Of a stretch of 64,000 nucleotides of DNA, positions 43,938-54,969 are shown piece after piece; within the stretch, counting starts at the first letter, position 1, and each line of letters starts with the position of its first letter. Position numbers and translations under genes: made by a program. Below the pieces are notes generated by a model. That model worked only from the letters and a program-made list of their open reading frames with translations. It was not told the origin of the DNA and searched no databases. Source of the DNA: Lepus europaeus (taxonomy: Eukaryota; Chordata; Mammalia; Lagomorpha; Leporidae); the NCBI RefSeq assembly GCF_033115175.1, contig NC_084836.1:63169097-63233096 (forward strand), written 5' to 3'.

Positions 43938-43982
43938 TTAAGTATATCTTTTTTTTTTTTTTTTTTGACTAAGTATATCTTT
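43938..43982 (-). mobile_element. Ultra-short SINE insertion (tail only)
   Basis: 'taagtatatctt' occurs on both sides (43939-43950 and 43971-43982) of a T run ending in 'gac'. CSINE2 on this strand begins T(n)gacaggcag, so this looks like an insertion truncated to the A tail plus three bases. Confidence 0.55.
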
Positions 43983-44009
43983 TAAGTGGAGCTTCTTGTC
44001 TCGTCCATT

Positions 44010-44100
44010 GTCTTCTCCATCTACTCAGCCGTTCTCAAATCTGTGCAAAAGCTGACGTCGGCATCACTGGGGATCTTGTTAAAAGAGAGTGCAGTGCACC
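44010..44100 (+). mobile_element. MER5A-like hAT fragment
   Basis: 'gccgttctcaaatctgtgca', 'gtcggcatcactggggatc' and 'ttgttaaaagagagtgcag' match the MER5A left end. Confidence 0.5.
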
Positions 44101-44125
44101 TTACTTGACCTGACCCTGCTAAGGG

Positions 44126-44252
44126 AGGGCCTGAAAGATGTTCACGAAAAATGCGTGCTGTGAAAAAACTATGCATAGATTTCAGTTTTTTGCACCAACA
44201 TAAAATTTTCTTTTAACGCCATTTTTCCCAGAATCTCTTGAAGTCCCTGTGT
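44126..44252. mobile_element. MITE-like element, third copy (near complete)
   Basis: 'gaaagatgttcacgaaaaat', 'gaaaaaactatgcatagatt', 'ttttttgcaccaacataaa' and 'ttcccagaatctcttgaagt'. The two ends are imperfect inverted repeats, as at 11539-12030. Confidence 0.6.
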
Positions 44253-44537
44253 GTTTTCTGATCCATCTGCCAGCACACCCCCAGTGCTTACACTGCTCTG
44301 GCCACACTTCGCTCCCTCCTTCTGGCCTTCCTCGTCTCCCTCCAACACACTGGTCAAGTCTCTGTGCCTCCGGGAGCTCTATCTGGGCACAGCCACCAAG
44401 AACAGGAGCCACTACTCCATCTCTGCTCCAACGTCGCCCACTCAAAGAGGACTCTGAGAGTGCACGCACGCACACGTCACACACCGTCACACTGTGTGTC
44501 GTCTGCATTCCACTGACCGTGAACTAAAAATGGCTGG

Positions 44538-44849
44538 GGTTTTTTTTTTTAAATATTTACTTATTTGAAAGGTAGAGTGAAAGAGACAGAGGAAGGGAGA
44601 GACAGAGAAAGAAAGAAAACTTCCATCTGCCAGTTCACTCCCCCAGACGACCATAACAGCCGGGGCTAGTCCAGGCCGAAGCCAGGACCTCTGTCAGGTC
44701 TCCCATGTGGGTGGCACAGACCCAAGCACCCAGACCACCTTCTGCTGCTTTCCCAGGTGTATCAGCGGGGAACTGGGGAATTAGAGCAATTGATACGGGA
44801 TGCTGCCACTGAAGGCGGTGGCTTAACCAGAGTACCACAACGCCAGCCG
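44538..44849 (-). mobile_element. C-repeat SINE
   Basis: 'aaatatttacttatttgaaa' to 'gtaccacaacgccagccg'. Duplication ctaaaaatg(g/c)ctgg at 44524-44537 and 44850-44863. Confidence 0.94.
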
Positions 44850-44863
44850 CTAAAAATGCCTGG

Positions 44864-45967
44864 TTTACGTATTTGTTTAGTTTGGATTTTGTCCACCATC
44901 ACTGTGTCAGTGAGCACTCCAAGAAGGTGAGTTCCTATTTACTACTTTATCCCAACTCCTGGCGAATTTAAACTGCTTAATCAATATTTGCTGGGTGAGT
45001 GCCTGCAGCAGTGAGCAACAAGCTGCGAGCTGGCATCGCCACAGAAACGGTGGAAAGCACTTCGGGCAATGGCTCGCCCGGTGAGAGCGGGTAGAAGACT
45101 AGAATAGAATCTGGGAGATCGTCGACCAGTGGGAGAGGACAAGGAGCAGGATGAGGAACCCATGCGGCAGCGGCGGGAGGCTGGACGAGCACTGGACGGA
45201 GAGGCAGCATAGAAACTAGGGCAGAAGAAGAAGGAAGCGCTGCACGGACGCAGCGGCCAGGGACCTGGGCGGAAAAGTGCCTGTCGGAGTCTTGGCACCA
45301 GGGAGTCACCAGGCTACGTCCAGGTCCAGTAAAAGGCGGGGCAACCGGCAGCCAGCGGACGTCACTGGACCCTCAGCCACGGTGAGCGACACTGGTGATG
45401 TCCCTGGGAGGGAGAGACAGGAGCTTCTCTTCCTGTCCTTCCTGCCTCTCCCCTGCTCCCCGGGATCCCTCCCACATAAACAATTAGCATTCAAATCCCG
45501 TCCCAGGCTCTGCTCCCAGGAAAACCGGGACTAGACCAGCGTTTCTCTGTCTTTCAGGGAGAGAATGCGCCTTGGCCCTACCTCCCACCGGCCAGAGCAG
45601 GTGTGGGTGCCCAGGTGTCGTCACGACTGGCTTAGGTCAGCCGGGCATGCTGTCCACGGAGAAGATGAAGGCAGGCACTGGGCCCACCTCCATCACCGTC
45701 TCCACCCCAGTGACTCCCATCTCAGCCCCTGCACGTTCACCCTCCTGCAGCAACCACGGCGACAGCGTGCCTCCACCTGCAGGCAGCTTGCGTGGTGCTG
45801 GGGGCAGACTGCGATGACCGCAACAGAGGATTCCCGACCTGCAGGGGAGCACTGCCAGCGCGGGGCCAGACTCAGCAGCACGGACACAGCACCACGGGCC
45901 GCCCCAGAAGGGCCGACATGGGCAGGCTACACAGGCTTGCTGAAAAAGGAACAAGCCCTCAGAGTTC
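44864..45967. other. Weak L2/MIR end, then unassigned GC-rich DNA
   Basis: 44925-45000 ('ggtgagttcctatttactac', 'caatatttgctgggtgagtg') resembles the common end of L2/MIR. 45000-45960 is GC-moderate with no recognised exon; the LTR-like motif at 45466-45535 is noted under 42108-42924. Confidence 0.3.
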
Positions 45968-46122
45968 TTAAAATTAATATATATATTTGAAAGGCAGAGA
46001 GAGAGAGAGAGAGAGAGAGCGAGCGTTAACAAGAAGCTGGATCGGAACTGGAGTAGCCGGGACTTGAACTGGAGCTCCAATATGGTAGCAGTAGCGTAAG
46101 CTCCTGTGCCACATCCCTGGCC
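45968..46122 (-). mobile_element. Internally deleted C-repeat
   Basis: The tail side 'tatatttgaaaggcagagag' with (GA)n jumps straight to the head side 'aagaagctggatcggaactg' ... 'catccctggcccc'. The ~150-bp middle is missing. Confidence 0.82.
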
Positions 46123-46954
46123 CCTCCTTCAATTTCTGTACCCCACACTCACTACACAATCAGCAGGGTGGACAGAAGACTCCACCCCCACCCCTGCATC
46201 TCACTCACTCCAGAACCCAGCCTTTGCCTGGCTGTCCCCCATCTCTGAGGCAGACGGGGAAGAGCGCTCGCTCAGGATGGTTTGGAATTAGAATTGAATG
46301 AATCCTTGAATTCTTGGCCCACGAGTGAAATGTGGGACTTGGACCCTGAATCCATTGGCTAAAACCAGTCACATGGTCCCCTCCGCAACAGACAGCCAGG
46401 AAGTGCGATCCCACCATATGCCAGAGGCAGAGAGGCAGAGCTCGCTGGTGAGCAGCAAGCAGAAAGTCTTCCAGAAACCGTCAAGGCAGAGTGGCATTTG
46501 AACAGAGCTTCAAAACACATGTTAGTCTTCGGGAGAGGAAGCTAAGGGTCAGGCAGAAGACCTGGCAAATAGAGAAGACAGAGGCGGGGCCCCAGAGGCC
46601 TGAAAGTACGTGGCTCCGAAGGGGCGGGCTTTGGGCTACGTCAGGACTGGCCCAGACGGTTGAGCCTAAACTGTGAAGGCCTTCTTAGCATAAAAAACGG
46701 TTGTACGTCCTAACAGACTGTCGGCAAGAGGGAGCAGCCACCAGGTGCCCGACTTGTGTTCTAGGGAGAGAGCTCTGGCAGCAGAGTGGGCAGGAGACTG
46801 GGCGGGAGAGGGACCGAGGCTGAGAGAGGGAAAGGGGCAAGGGTCCAGGCAGGCGACAGGCAGGCACTGACAGGAGGGAGGAGCTGGGAGGAAGCCAGGG
46901 GCAGACAGTTGGGCGAGGCGCCACCAATCTGCACAGGACTGCTGCCTTTTTTTT
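46123..46954. other. Unassigned stretch
   Basis: 'ggccttcttagcataaaaaa' near 46677 is reminiscent of L2-type internal text, but no firm repeat or exon call is possible. Confidence 0.3.
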
Positions 46955-47145
46955 TTTTAAGTTTCATGGAAATATTCAGGCATGTTCAAGAGCAGAGAGA
47001 ATGATGTAACAACGCCCCACCCTCCGTAACAACACCTACCTCTGAGTGTTAGCCATCCACACAGTGGTCTTGCTCCATCTACGTCCCCACTTCATCCCAC
47101 TGAATTACTTCAAAACAAATCTCCATTACTACCTCACTGAATCTC

Positions 47146-47503
47146 TCTCTCTCTTTCTTTTTTTAAATAAAGAATTATTTTATTTATTTGAAAGAAAGAA
47201 TTAGAAAGAGAGATTTGAGACAGAGAGAAAGAGAGGTCTTCCATCTGCTGGTTCACTTCCCAAATGACCTCAACGGCCAGAGCTGAGCTGATCCGAAGCC
47301 AGGAGCCAGGAGCCAGGAGCTGCTTTTGGGTCTCCCATGCGGGTGCAAGGGCCTAAGGACTTGGGCCATCTTCTGCTTTCCCAGGCCATAGCAGAGAGCC
47401 GGATTGGAAGTGGAACAGCCGGGACTAGAACCGGCACCCATATTGGGATACCAGCGTTGCAGGCTGGGGCTTTACCCCACTGCGCCACAGCGCTGACCCC
47501 ACC
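47146..47503 (-). mobile_element. C-repeat SINE
   Basis: 'aattattttatttatttgaa' to 'cgccacagcgctgacccc'. Duplication acctcactgaatctc at 47131-47145 and 47504-47518. Confidence 0.94.
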
Positions 47504-47621
47504 ACCTCACTGAATCTCATTTCCTCAGTCTGTGTCCTTGTGTAACACAACTGCAGAACAGTGATTACTTAGCATTATCCAATGTCCAGTCAATAGCAAC
47601 ATCTTCCTGATTCTCTCTTTG

Positions 47622-47885
47622 TTTTAATTGTATTGAGAGACAGACAAATAAAGCACGCTGCTAGCTCTCTTCCCAAACCCCCACCACAGCTGGGGCTGAG
47701 CCAGGCAAACGCCTGGAGCCAGGAACGTGATGTGGGTCTTCCATGGAGGTGGCAGGGACTCAGCTACTTGAGCCGTGATCTGCTGGCTCCCAGGGTGCGC
47801 ACTGACAGGACGCTGGATCGGAAGCAGAGCCAAGTCTCAAACCAGGCCCTCCCAAGAGGCATCTTGACCATCGCCCCAAAGGCCA
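47622..47885 (-). mobile_element. Diverged C-repeat SINE
   Basis: 'gtattgagagacagacaaat' to 'cttgaccatcgccccaaagg'. Confidence 0.8.
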
Positions 47886-48187
47886 TTCCAATTGTCCCTT
47901 TTATTTCTCAGTCTGTTTGCTTACATTCGGGTCCAAACAAGATGTTTGCATTTCATTTGCTCGTCCCTCTTGTCCTTCTTCCTCTCTCTCACCACTCACT
48001 AGGTGAGCATTCTGGGTTACTTGCCCTATAGAATTTCCCAAACCGTGGGTTTTGCCGATGGACTCCCCTGGCATCCCTCACTCTGCTTGTCTTCTCCCTG
48101 CTTTTTCTGTAAACTGGAGGCTGGATCTGAAACTCCCCTCTTTTTAACAGAAACAGAGGGAGGAGACGGGAAGAGGGGATGCTAGCA

Positions 48188-48400
48188 ACCAACACCTACT
48201 GCGTGCCGGACGCTGTGTGCCTTGTTGTATCCACAGGAGCTCATTCAGCCCCAGCCACCGCCCTCTGAGATGAGTCTTTATTATATCACGGTTTTGACGG
48301 ATGAAGAAGCAGGCACGCAAGGGAGCCGGGTAAACTATTCTTCACACAAAGCTGGGAGAAGTGAGGGAGCTGGGACTGGAAGCTGGTACCATCAACCCCA
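48188..48400 (-). repeat. MIR fragment
   Basis: 'cacctactgcgtgccggacg', 'tgagatgagtctttattata' and 'ggagctgggactggaagctg' match MIR in reversed orientation. Confidence 0.65.
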
Positions 48401-50215
48401 CTGCCTCCTCTCTCTCCCCTGCACTCCCCACCCACAGTGAGCAGGGCCTCAGCCCATGCATGGCTGCACCATCCAGAGTCCCGCATCCTCTCATGTGTTA
48501 CAAAGACCTCAACAGTAGGTGCACTATCACTGCCACCCTCTGCCCCTCATTGCACAGGTGGGGAAGAAGTCCAGAAAGGGGGGCACTGCAGGCGCCGGGC
48601 AGAGCCAGGTGTCGCTCCCAGGTGTGCCTGAGCGCCCCACGTGGCCTCTCTTCGCAGAGGCTCCCCGCTTCCAGGGTGGGAACCAGCAGGCCGGCTTTTC
48701 TCGCTGGGGTGCTGGAGACCAAGCCCTCGCTGGGGGCGGGGGGGGGGACCCACGGTGGGTCTGTTCCTCTCTGCCACATGCCTCCACTTAAGACCAGCAC
48801 AGGGAGACAGCCCACACCCAGCCCCACCAATCTCGGTGGCTGGACTCCCTCCTAGAGCTTGGGGAGGAGGGAAGGGGGGCTGGCCGGAGGAGGCGCGTGG
48901 GGCAGGAATCCAAGAGGCGGCCACTTCAAGGGGAGCCAGAGGGGCCACGCCCTGCGAGCGCTCTTCCTCCCCAAAGCGGTGCGGACAATCAGAGAGGGAA
49001 ACGGGGACACTGTCCCCCACCAGGGCGTTCTGTGAGCTTTGCACTTGCTGCTGCGCTGCCTTCATCTGAAAGCTCTAAAATTTCCCACAGAAAGGTACAG
49101 TGAGAGCAGCAGCAGGAGACGTAGCCCCAGCGATCTGAGCCGCAACCCTGGAAGCATTCTTCACATCTTTAGAAAACTCCTGGCAGCAGCTGCAGGACAA
49201 AGCCTCGCCCTTCAATTCTGAGGCTGCCAGAAATAGGCCTGTCAGGCCTGAAATATCACTGCATTTCATTCCTCTCAAGCCCGCACCAGCGTCTCTGCTG
49301 CACGGCCCGCTGGCGGGGTTCTCCAGGTCAAGCCCAGCGGGTACTGGGGACCAGGGGCTCTTGGAGAAGAAGGGCAGAGGACGGAGCCGGGGCTAGAACT
49401 TGGGGAGGAGCCTGTTACCTCCATCAGGGGAAGGCAGGCCCGTGGAGCATCCCTGCCGGAAGCCAGGGAGACACGGGAGGAGACAGAGGCGGGACTGCTG
49501 GGGTGGTATCACGTGAGGACAGTCATTGAGCAAAGACGCAGGGCCTGGGGGGCACTGGGTGAAGGGCACGGAGGCCTTTCTTCCTCCCAGAGGCAGGTAG
49601 GAACCGGTCACAGGCACATGGGGCGATCCGGGCCCAGGGAAATCACAGGCGGGAAGCAGCAGCCGGTGCAAAGTCTTGGGGGTGTGGGAGTTTGCGCCTG
49701 GAGCGGTCTGTGTGTTTATAATAACGCTGACACTCAGGGCAGCTCTGAATAATTCAGCAAGCACCGGGATCTCCATACAGTGCACGTCCCCCAGGGGACA
49801 AAGGAGGGTGGCTGGCTCAGCCCACGCCGGCGCCGGGCTCTCTGAAAGGGCGTGACAGATGGGCCTACGCTAGCCACCACCCAGTCACGCTTTGCACGGT
49901 GATTGGTTTTCAAAGGGCGACAGGGTTTGTGAATGGAGCCAGCTTGTTGCTTGCTGCCTTCAAACGGATGGCGCTGGGTCGCGTGGCCAGCAGGGGCCCC
50001 TTGTGAATGGGCATCCCCAATGGGTGGTGACTCCCTCCTCCCCTCCCCCTGCCATCACTGCAGCGGAGGTGGGAGGCCGGGCCTCAGGACCCCTGAGCCT
50101 TCTCTCTACAGTAACATCTCCTCCCCACACTGACCCCGCTATCCCTGCATCTGCTAGAATCAAGTTCAGGAGCATGGATCAAACAAAACAAAAAGGGTTA
50201 AAACAAGATGGACGT
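48401..50215. other. Repeat-poor stretch without recognisable gene
   Basis: About 1.8 kb with no C-repeats, moderately GC-rich with CpG scattered at 48590-48960. Several overlapping ORFs lack known motifs. A 'ttataataacgctgac' patch at 49716-49732 is AT-rich. Confidence 0.35.
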
Positions 50216-50217
50216 TC

Positions 50218-50900
50218 CTTTTTTTTTTTTTTTTTTCATAGAAAGAAATCTAGAGATAATTGGTACAAACCAATTTTGTCAATTCTGCCTTGCATCTCAA
50301 TGCTGTGCCATCCTCTGTCCTTAACAGACTACTCCTGGCCCAACACGGCTGCTCAAGCTCCAGCGTCATGTCTACATCCCAGCCATCAGGAAAAAAAAGA
50401 TGGGAAGAAGGTACCCAGGCTGCATGCCAGCCTTTGGGGTTTTCCAAATCTGCCACACCAAAGGTTCACTTAGTAGATGACAGTCTAGTGACATGGCTAC
50501 ACTTCGCTGCAGGAGAGGTGGGGACGTGTGTCTGCTTTGCACGGACGCGTTTCCCATGATTCTGTTTCCTTTGTGCACATCTTGCAAGTGAGGCAACACT
50601 GTCCTTTGTCCCAGATTATCAGCCTTGGAAGCCACCTGAGGACTGTACCGTCTCCCTGCAGAGCACATCATGAAAAATTCATGTTCTGTAAATGCAGGTT
50701 CCTCCCTGAAATGCAATCCGCTGTTTGTCCAGTGGTCACCCAGCCTTCTCTGGGAAGCCTTGTGGAAACTGGGGCTGATACAGTTGCACTGATCTTTCTG
50801 TGAGCAAAGAGCATGCCTCTCTCTCCCTGACCCAGGAGTCTCAGCTTCTACCCGTAGCGGTGACACTGGGGGACTGCTTTGTCCATCTGTGGGTGGGCGG
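50218..50900 (-). repeat. Unidentified retroposed or old repeat sequence with poly(T)
   Basis: The T run at 50219-50236 followed by minus-strand text (mirror of 'ctcaagctccagcgtcatgt') looks like an A-tailed 3' end. Wording equivalent to 'gctggagcttgagcagccg' recalls 3' ends of old interspersed repeats. A 189-codon minus ORF here has no recognisable domain. It could be an old retrocopy or an LTR/L1 remnant. Confidence 0.3.
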
Positions 50901-51600
50901 GAATCTCTGATCATCCATGCTACCTGACAGTGTCTACCCAAGCATCAGAGGTTCTTCAGGGGCAGCTACCAGAAGCCCCCTAGAGGCCTCTTCCTAGCTC
51001 CTGGAGCTGCCCACTCAGGTGTCTTCAAGCCTGGTCCCCTCCAGGTGAAAGCCCGCCCCCTTGCAGATTCTCCAAGACCCTGAAATGGCCAGCGGGGGCT
51101 CCTGCACCTGCTCACCACCTCTGCTCCTGGGAACCCCCTGCCCTTGGTCTCCAGCCCATTGGTTTCCAGATCAGAAAAGGACTCTGAACTCTGCTCTGAC
51201 TTTTGTGCCCGGAAGAACTCAAGTCCTTCCTCTCATCCCTTCAGCTCCTGAGAGCCAAACGGCTCCTCCTCCTCCGTTCCCAGGCTCCTAACCCCCGCCG
51301 CCTCCTCTCCATTCCCCACCCACCACCCCTCTGCCCCACCAATGCCTCTGGAGCTACAAGCCTCAGCTGAACTATTCTGCAGCCCCCTCCCTAGGAAAGT
51401 CCTTCTCTGGGCAGTGAGCCCATCTGTGTGACACCCCCAGCCCACCCCCCAAGATGCTCACATGTGTGGCGAGGGGCAACAGCTCCACCTCTTCCATCTC
51501 CCCTTCTGTCTCTCTTCTCTATCCTGCAGCCAAGATGCTAAAGTCACTCTCAGCACTGACACCGCCACGCCCACCGCCACTCTGGAATCACTAAGCCCTG
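50901..51600. other. Unassigned pyrimidine-rich DNA
   Basis: No exon or repeat call is possible. C/T-rich with short A/G blocks. Confidence 0.3.
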
Positions 51601-51609
51601 TATCCTGAG

Positions 51610-52565
51610 TTTCTCTCTGGAATCTGTCCCCTCTGCCCCAAGTTCATGCCTCCAGTTAGACTCCATCACCTCTTGTCTGGAGTCTCACAGCAGATGCCCA
51701 CCAGGGCCCCCCACCAGGACAGCCAGAGCTGCCCACGTGACCATCCGAAGGGACAGGTTGGCTCACTGCCCCCAGCTGCCCAGGTCAAGCTCCTCACGAC
51801 AGCACCTCAGACCTGATTGCTCCACCTGCCTGGCTCTTTCCAAAACTGTTTTCTTATTTATTAATTTGCATTTATTTGAAAGACAGAGAGCAGGAGATCT
51901 TGAATTTTCTGGTTCACTCTCCAAATGCCCCTAGCAGCCAGGGCTGGACCAGACCAAAGCCAAGAGCCAGGAACTCCACGTAGGTCTTCCGTCTGGGCAG
52001 GGACCCATCTGCTTGAGCCATCACCTGCTGTCTCCCAGGGGGCACATTAGCAGGAAGCTGGAATCAGAAGCAGAGCAGGGCCGGAACCCAAGCACTGATG
52101 TGTGATACAGGCATCCTAAGCTGTGTCTTAACCACTGCACCAAACACCCACCGCCCTGGCCAACTCATCCCTCCCGCCCTGGGTCCCTCACCTGCCCGGC
52201 TCACAAATGCCCCTGCACCTTTGCTACAGATTCTTCTGGGAATGCCCTTTCCTCTCTCCTCTTCCAGGCGCTTCCTGTGTACCTGTCACCTCCTCTAAGC
52301 ACCTCAAGACCCAGCTTACGCGCGATCTCTGAAAAGCTGCCCCAGTGCTCCTACACAGTCCCAGCAGCGGGCTCGGGCCCCCTGCGCCCCCACGCATGTG
52401 CGCACACACATTAGCTCTGAGAGGCCCTGTCCCACAACGCCCGCAGTGATTTGTTTGCACTACTTGTCTGTCCCTCCGGACCATGCGCTCCTGGAGAGCG
52501 GGGACCATAATTGTTCATCTTGTGACCGAGCCGCACTCAATAAATCCTCACTGGCTGAATGGATG
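51610..52565 (+). mobile_element. L2 LINE 3' part, split by a SINE
   Basis: Before the SINE: 'gcctccagttagactccatc', 'cagccagagctgcccacgtg'. After it: 'ggcgcttcctgtgtacctgt', 'ctacttgtctgtccctcc', 'gctcctggagagcggggacc' and 'cactcaataaatcctcactg', the canonical L2 3' end order. Confidence 0.7.
51848..52155 (-). mobile_element. C-repeat SINE inside L2
   Basis: 'ttaatttgcatttatttgaa' to 'ccactgcaccaaacacccac'. Confidence 0.88.
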
Positions 52566-53050
52566 GATTGTCCCTGCCCTCACTCGTCTCCAGTGCCAGG
52601 GCTCGCTCACTTGTACCACAGAGGAACGTAGAGAGTGCTCCCCGGAGGGTCTCAGGGCCAGACAATGATTCTAGAGCGAAGACAAGAGAACAGCAAACTG
52701 CTGGAGGCTGGGGGGGGCTGCCCCTTGAGATCAAGGAGTGGCAGCCAGGTGACGAGGGGCACAGAGAAGAGGCAGGTCCCAAAAGGAAATGCAGACTTGG
52801 GTCAGATCACTCCTCTGCCTCTCAGTGGTCTACACAGTTGGAGGCAGAGATGGCAAGCGGGGACCCAGGGCAAGCCTTGAGAGCTGAATCTGTTCCAGGT
52901 GCTACCAGAGCCAGCAGACAGAATCCCTTAATAGCACCCTCAGGAAATCCAGGCATCAAGGTGTTTTCTAGGCCCCTAGCTCAGGGAGCTCCGTCCAGTG
53001 CCAGGAACTCTGCTTCCTGCCTCACGGCCAAGGAGAAAGACCTTACACAA
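52566..53050. other. Unassigned stretch
   Basis: Includes 'gggtcagatcactcctctgc' (about 52799-52820), reminiscent of L2, but otherwise nothing firm. Confidence 0.3.
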
Positions 53051-53079
53051 TGAGATCTGGATTGCATCCTGGAAGGCTT

Positions 53080-53625
53080 CAAACCCTAAAAGCAATGTGA
53101 TATCTCAAATCGGATCCTGGAACAGAAAAAGGACATGAGTCAAAAAAAAAAAGTGACACCTTAGGGCCAGTGCTGTGGTGTAGTGGGTAAAGCTGCCACC
53201 TGCAGTGCTGGCATCCCATATGGATGTCCATTCCAGTCTGGGCTGCTCCACTTCCAATCCAGCTCCCTGTTAATGTGCCTGGGAAAGCAGCAGGAGATGT
53301 CCCAATTCCTTGGGCCTACGTAGGAGATCTGGAAGAGCTCCTGGCTCCTGGTTTCAGATCAGGCTCTCAGCTCTTGCCATTAGGGCCATTTAGGGAGTGA
53401 ACCAGCAGATGGAAGACCTCTCTCTCTCTGTCTGTCCCTCTCATTGTAACTCTGCTTCTCAAAATAAATAACTTTTAAAAAAAAGATATAAAGAAAAATG
53501 TGACCTCCAAATAAAATCTGTAGTTTCCTTAATAGTATTGTACCAATGTGAATGTCTTCATCTCAAATGCACTAAGGTGAGGTAAGATGTTAATTTCAGG
53601 GGAAGCTGGGTGAAGGGTACTGGAA
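53080..53625 (+). mobile_element. Old L1 3' end, split by a SINE
   Basis: 'gaacagaaaaaggacatgag' before, and 'ccaaataaaatctgtagttt', 'ccttaatagtattgtaccaa', 'ggtaagatgttaatttcagg' and 'ggaagctgggtgaagggtac' after the SINE, match the well-known old L1 3' UTR end. Confidence 0.7.
53163..53483 (+). mobile_element. C-repeat SINE inside old L1 end
   Basis: 'agggccagtgctgtggtgta' to 'tgcttctcaaaataaataac'. Confidence 0.93.
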
Positions 53626-53627
53626 CT

Positions 53628-53813
53628 CAGTATTGCAGCCTTTACTCCCAGTCCAGCTTGCTGCTAAAGTGCCTGGGATGGCCGCAGAGGATGGCCCAAG
53701 TGCTTGGACCCCTGCCATCCATGTGGAGAGCCGGATGAAGGTTCTGGCTCCTAGCTTTGGAGCAGGTTCAGCTCTGGATGTTGGTAGCCATCTGTGGAGT
53801 GAACTGGTGGATG

Positions 53814-53855
<42 letters not shown>

Positions 53856-53870
53856 CAAATAACTACATAC
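53628..53870 (+). mobile_element. C-repeat SINE, 5' truncated
   Basis: It starts near 'tattgcagcctttactccca', carries (TC)n at 53818-53850, and ends 'gcctttcaaataactaca'. A T run follows (53873-53894). Confidence 0.85.
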
Positions 53871-54019
53871 ACCTTTTTTTTTTTTTTTTTTTTTAAAGAG
53901 AGGCAGGAAGGAAGAGAGCAGACGTTCAGGCAGAAAGTAAAGCGGCAGGAGTGCCTGTGTCATCACCAGTGAGGAGCCCGAAGCTGTCACCATATTCCTT
54001 CATCCACGAAGCACCTCTT

Positions 54020-54580
54020 CAGTGAGCACTTACTGTGTGCATTGTCTTCCGAGCCACCTATACAGCCATCCACAGCTGGGAGCCCCAGCCTGCCGCAGCG
54101 TACATTTCAGCAGGTCTACATCTTAGTCGGCTTGTCTAACTCCACTGCACCCTACAGGCTCAGGACTACAGGTGGGGCCAGCTCCTGTCACAGAGCCCAG
54201 GAAGGGCTGCACTGGACCCAGGAGCGACAGGAAGCTGGAGGTGCACTGAGTGTGTGCACTGCGCACGCACGGAGAGGGGCTCACTCCCTCCTCTGACTCC
54301 TCACCTGCTGGCCTTTCTCACTTAGGAAATCAGCACAGGAATACAAACCCACCTCTCCCCAGGATACAGCGATAATGCCACCCATACACCCTCCCCCCCC
54401 CCCCCCCCCCGAGTTCAGCAGGCATGAGAGTGCGTGAAGGACAAAAGGGCTTGTTTTACTAAGATCGAGGTAAATATTCGGAACCAGACCAAGAACTAGG
54501 TTAGGCTCTGTTTTCCGAGTTACTACAAAGCCACCTCTTTTCCGGGGTCAAAGCATCCCCGGATGCATTAAGAAGCTGAA
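54020..54580. other. Unassigned; poly(C) run
   Basis: 'cagtgagcacttactgtgtg' (54019-54040) recalls a MIR end. A pure C18 run lies at 54393-54410. Otherwise nothing recognised. Confidence 0.4.
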
Positions 54581-54802
54581 AGGAGCAGGCGCGTGGCATG
54601 GCCCTTAAGATGCCAGTTCCCGATCCCTCCACTCCAGCTTCCTGCTAATGCACACTGAAGAGGCAGCCGTGCTAGCTCAAGTCATCGGGTCCCGGGTCCC
54701 TGCCACCCACAGGGTTGAGTTGCAAGGCATCCGGGGAGTGAACCAGCAGGTGACAGCTCTCTGTGTCTCTGCCTCTCAAATATTCAAAAAAAAAAAAAAA
54801 AG
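54580..54802 (+). mobile_element. C-repeat SINE, internally shortened
   Basis: 'gagcaggcgcgtggcatggc' to 'gcctctcaaatattcaaaa' plus poly(A); shorter than the ~330-bp norm. Confidence 0.82.
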
Positions 54803-54969
54803 CAAAACCAACATTGCTGCTCAGCCTCCACAGGGCAATGGACTGGGCGGTCAGCGTCCAACTCTGAGGTCAAGGTCAGGCTCAGGGCCTCTGCACCCAC
54901 TTAGTTCTTAGGCAATGCTGCGGCAGCCACAGGAGAGGCTGCCCCGGCAGGCGTCCGCTCCCCACCCCC

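Larger units (their letters stand above)
46960..48145. mobile_element. Old L1-associated repeat, split by two SINEs
   Basis: Pieces 46960-47145, 47504-47621 and 47886-48145 keep colinear text: 'agtttcatggaaatattcag', 'gcatgttcaagagcagagag', 'tccaatgtccagtcaatagc', 'cgggtccaaacaagatgttt', 'atagaatttcccaaaccgtg', 'ctgtaaactggaggctgga'. A recognisable old L1-related repeat, orientation uncertain. Confidence 0.55.
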
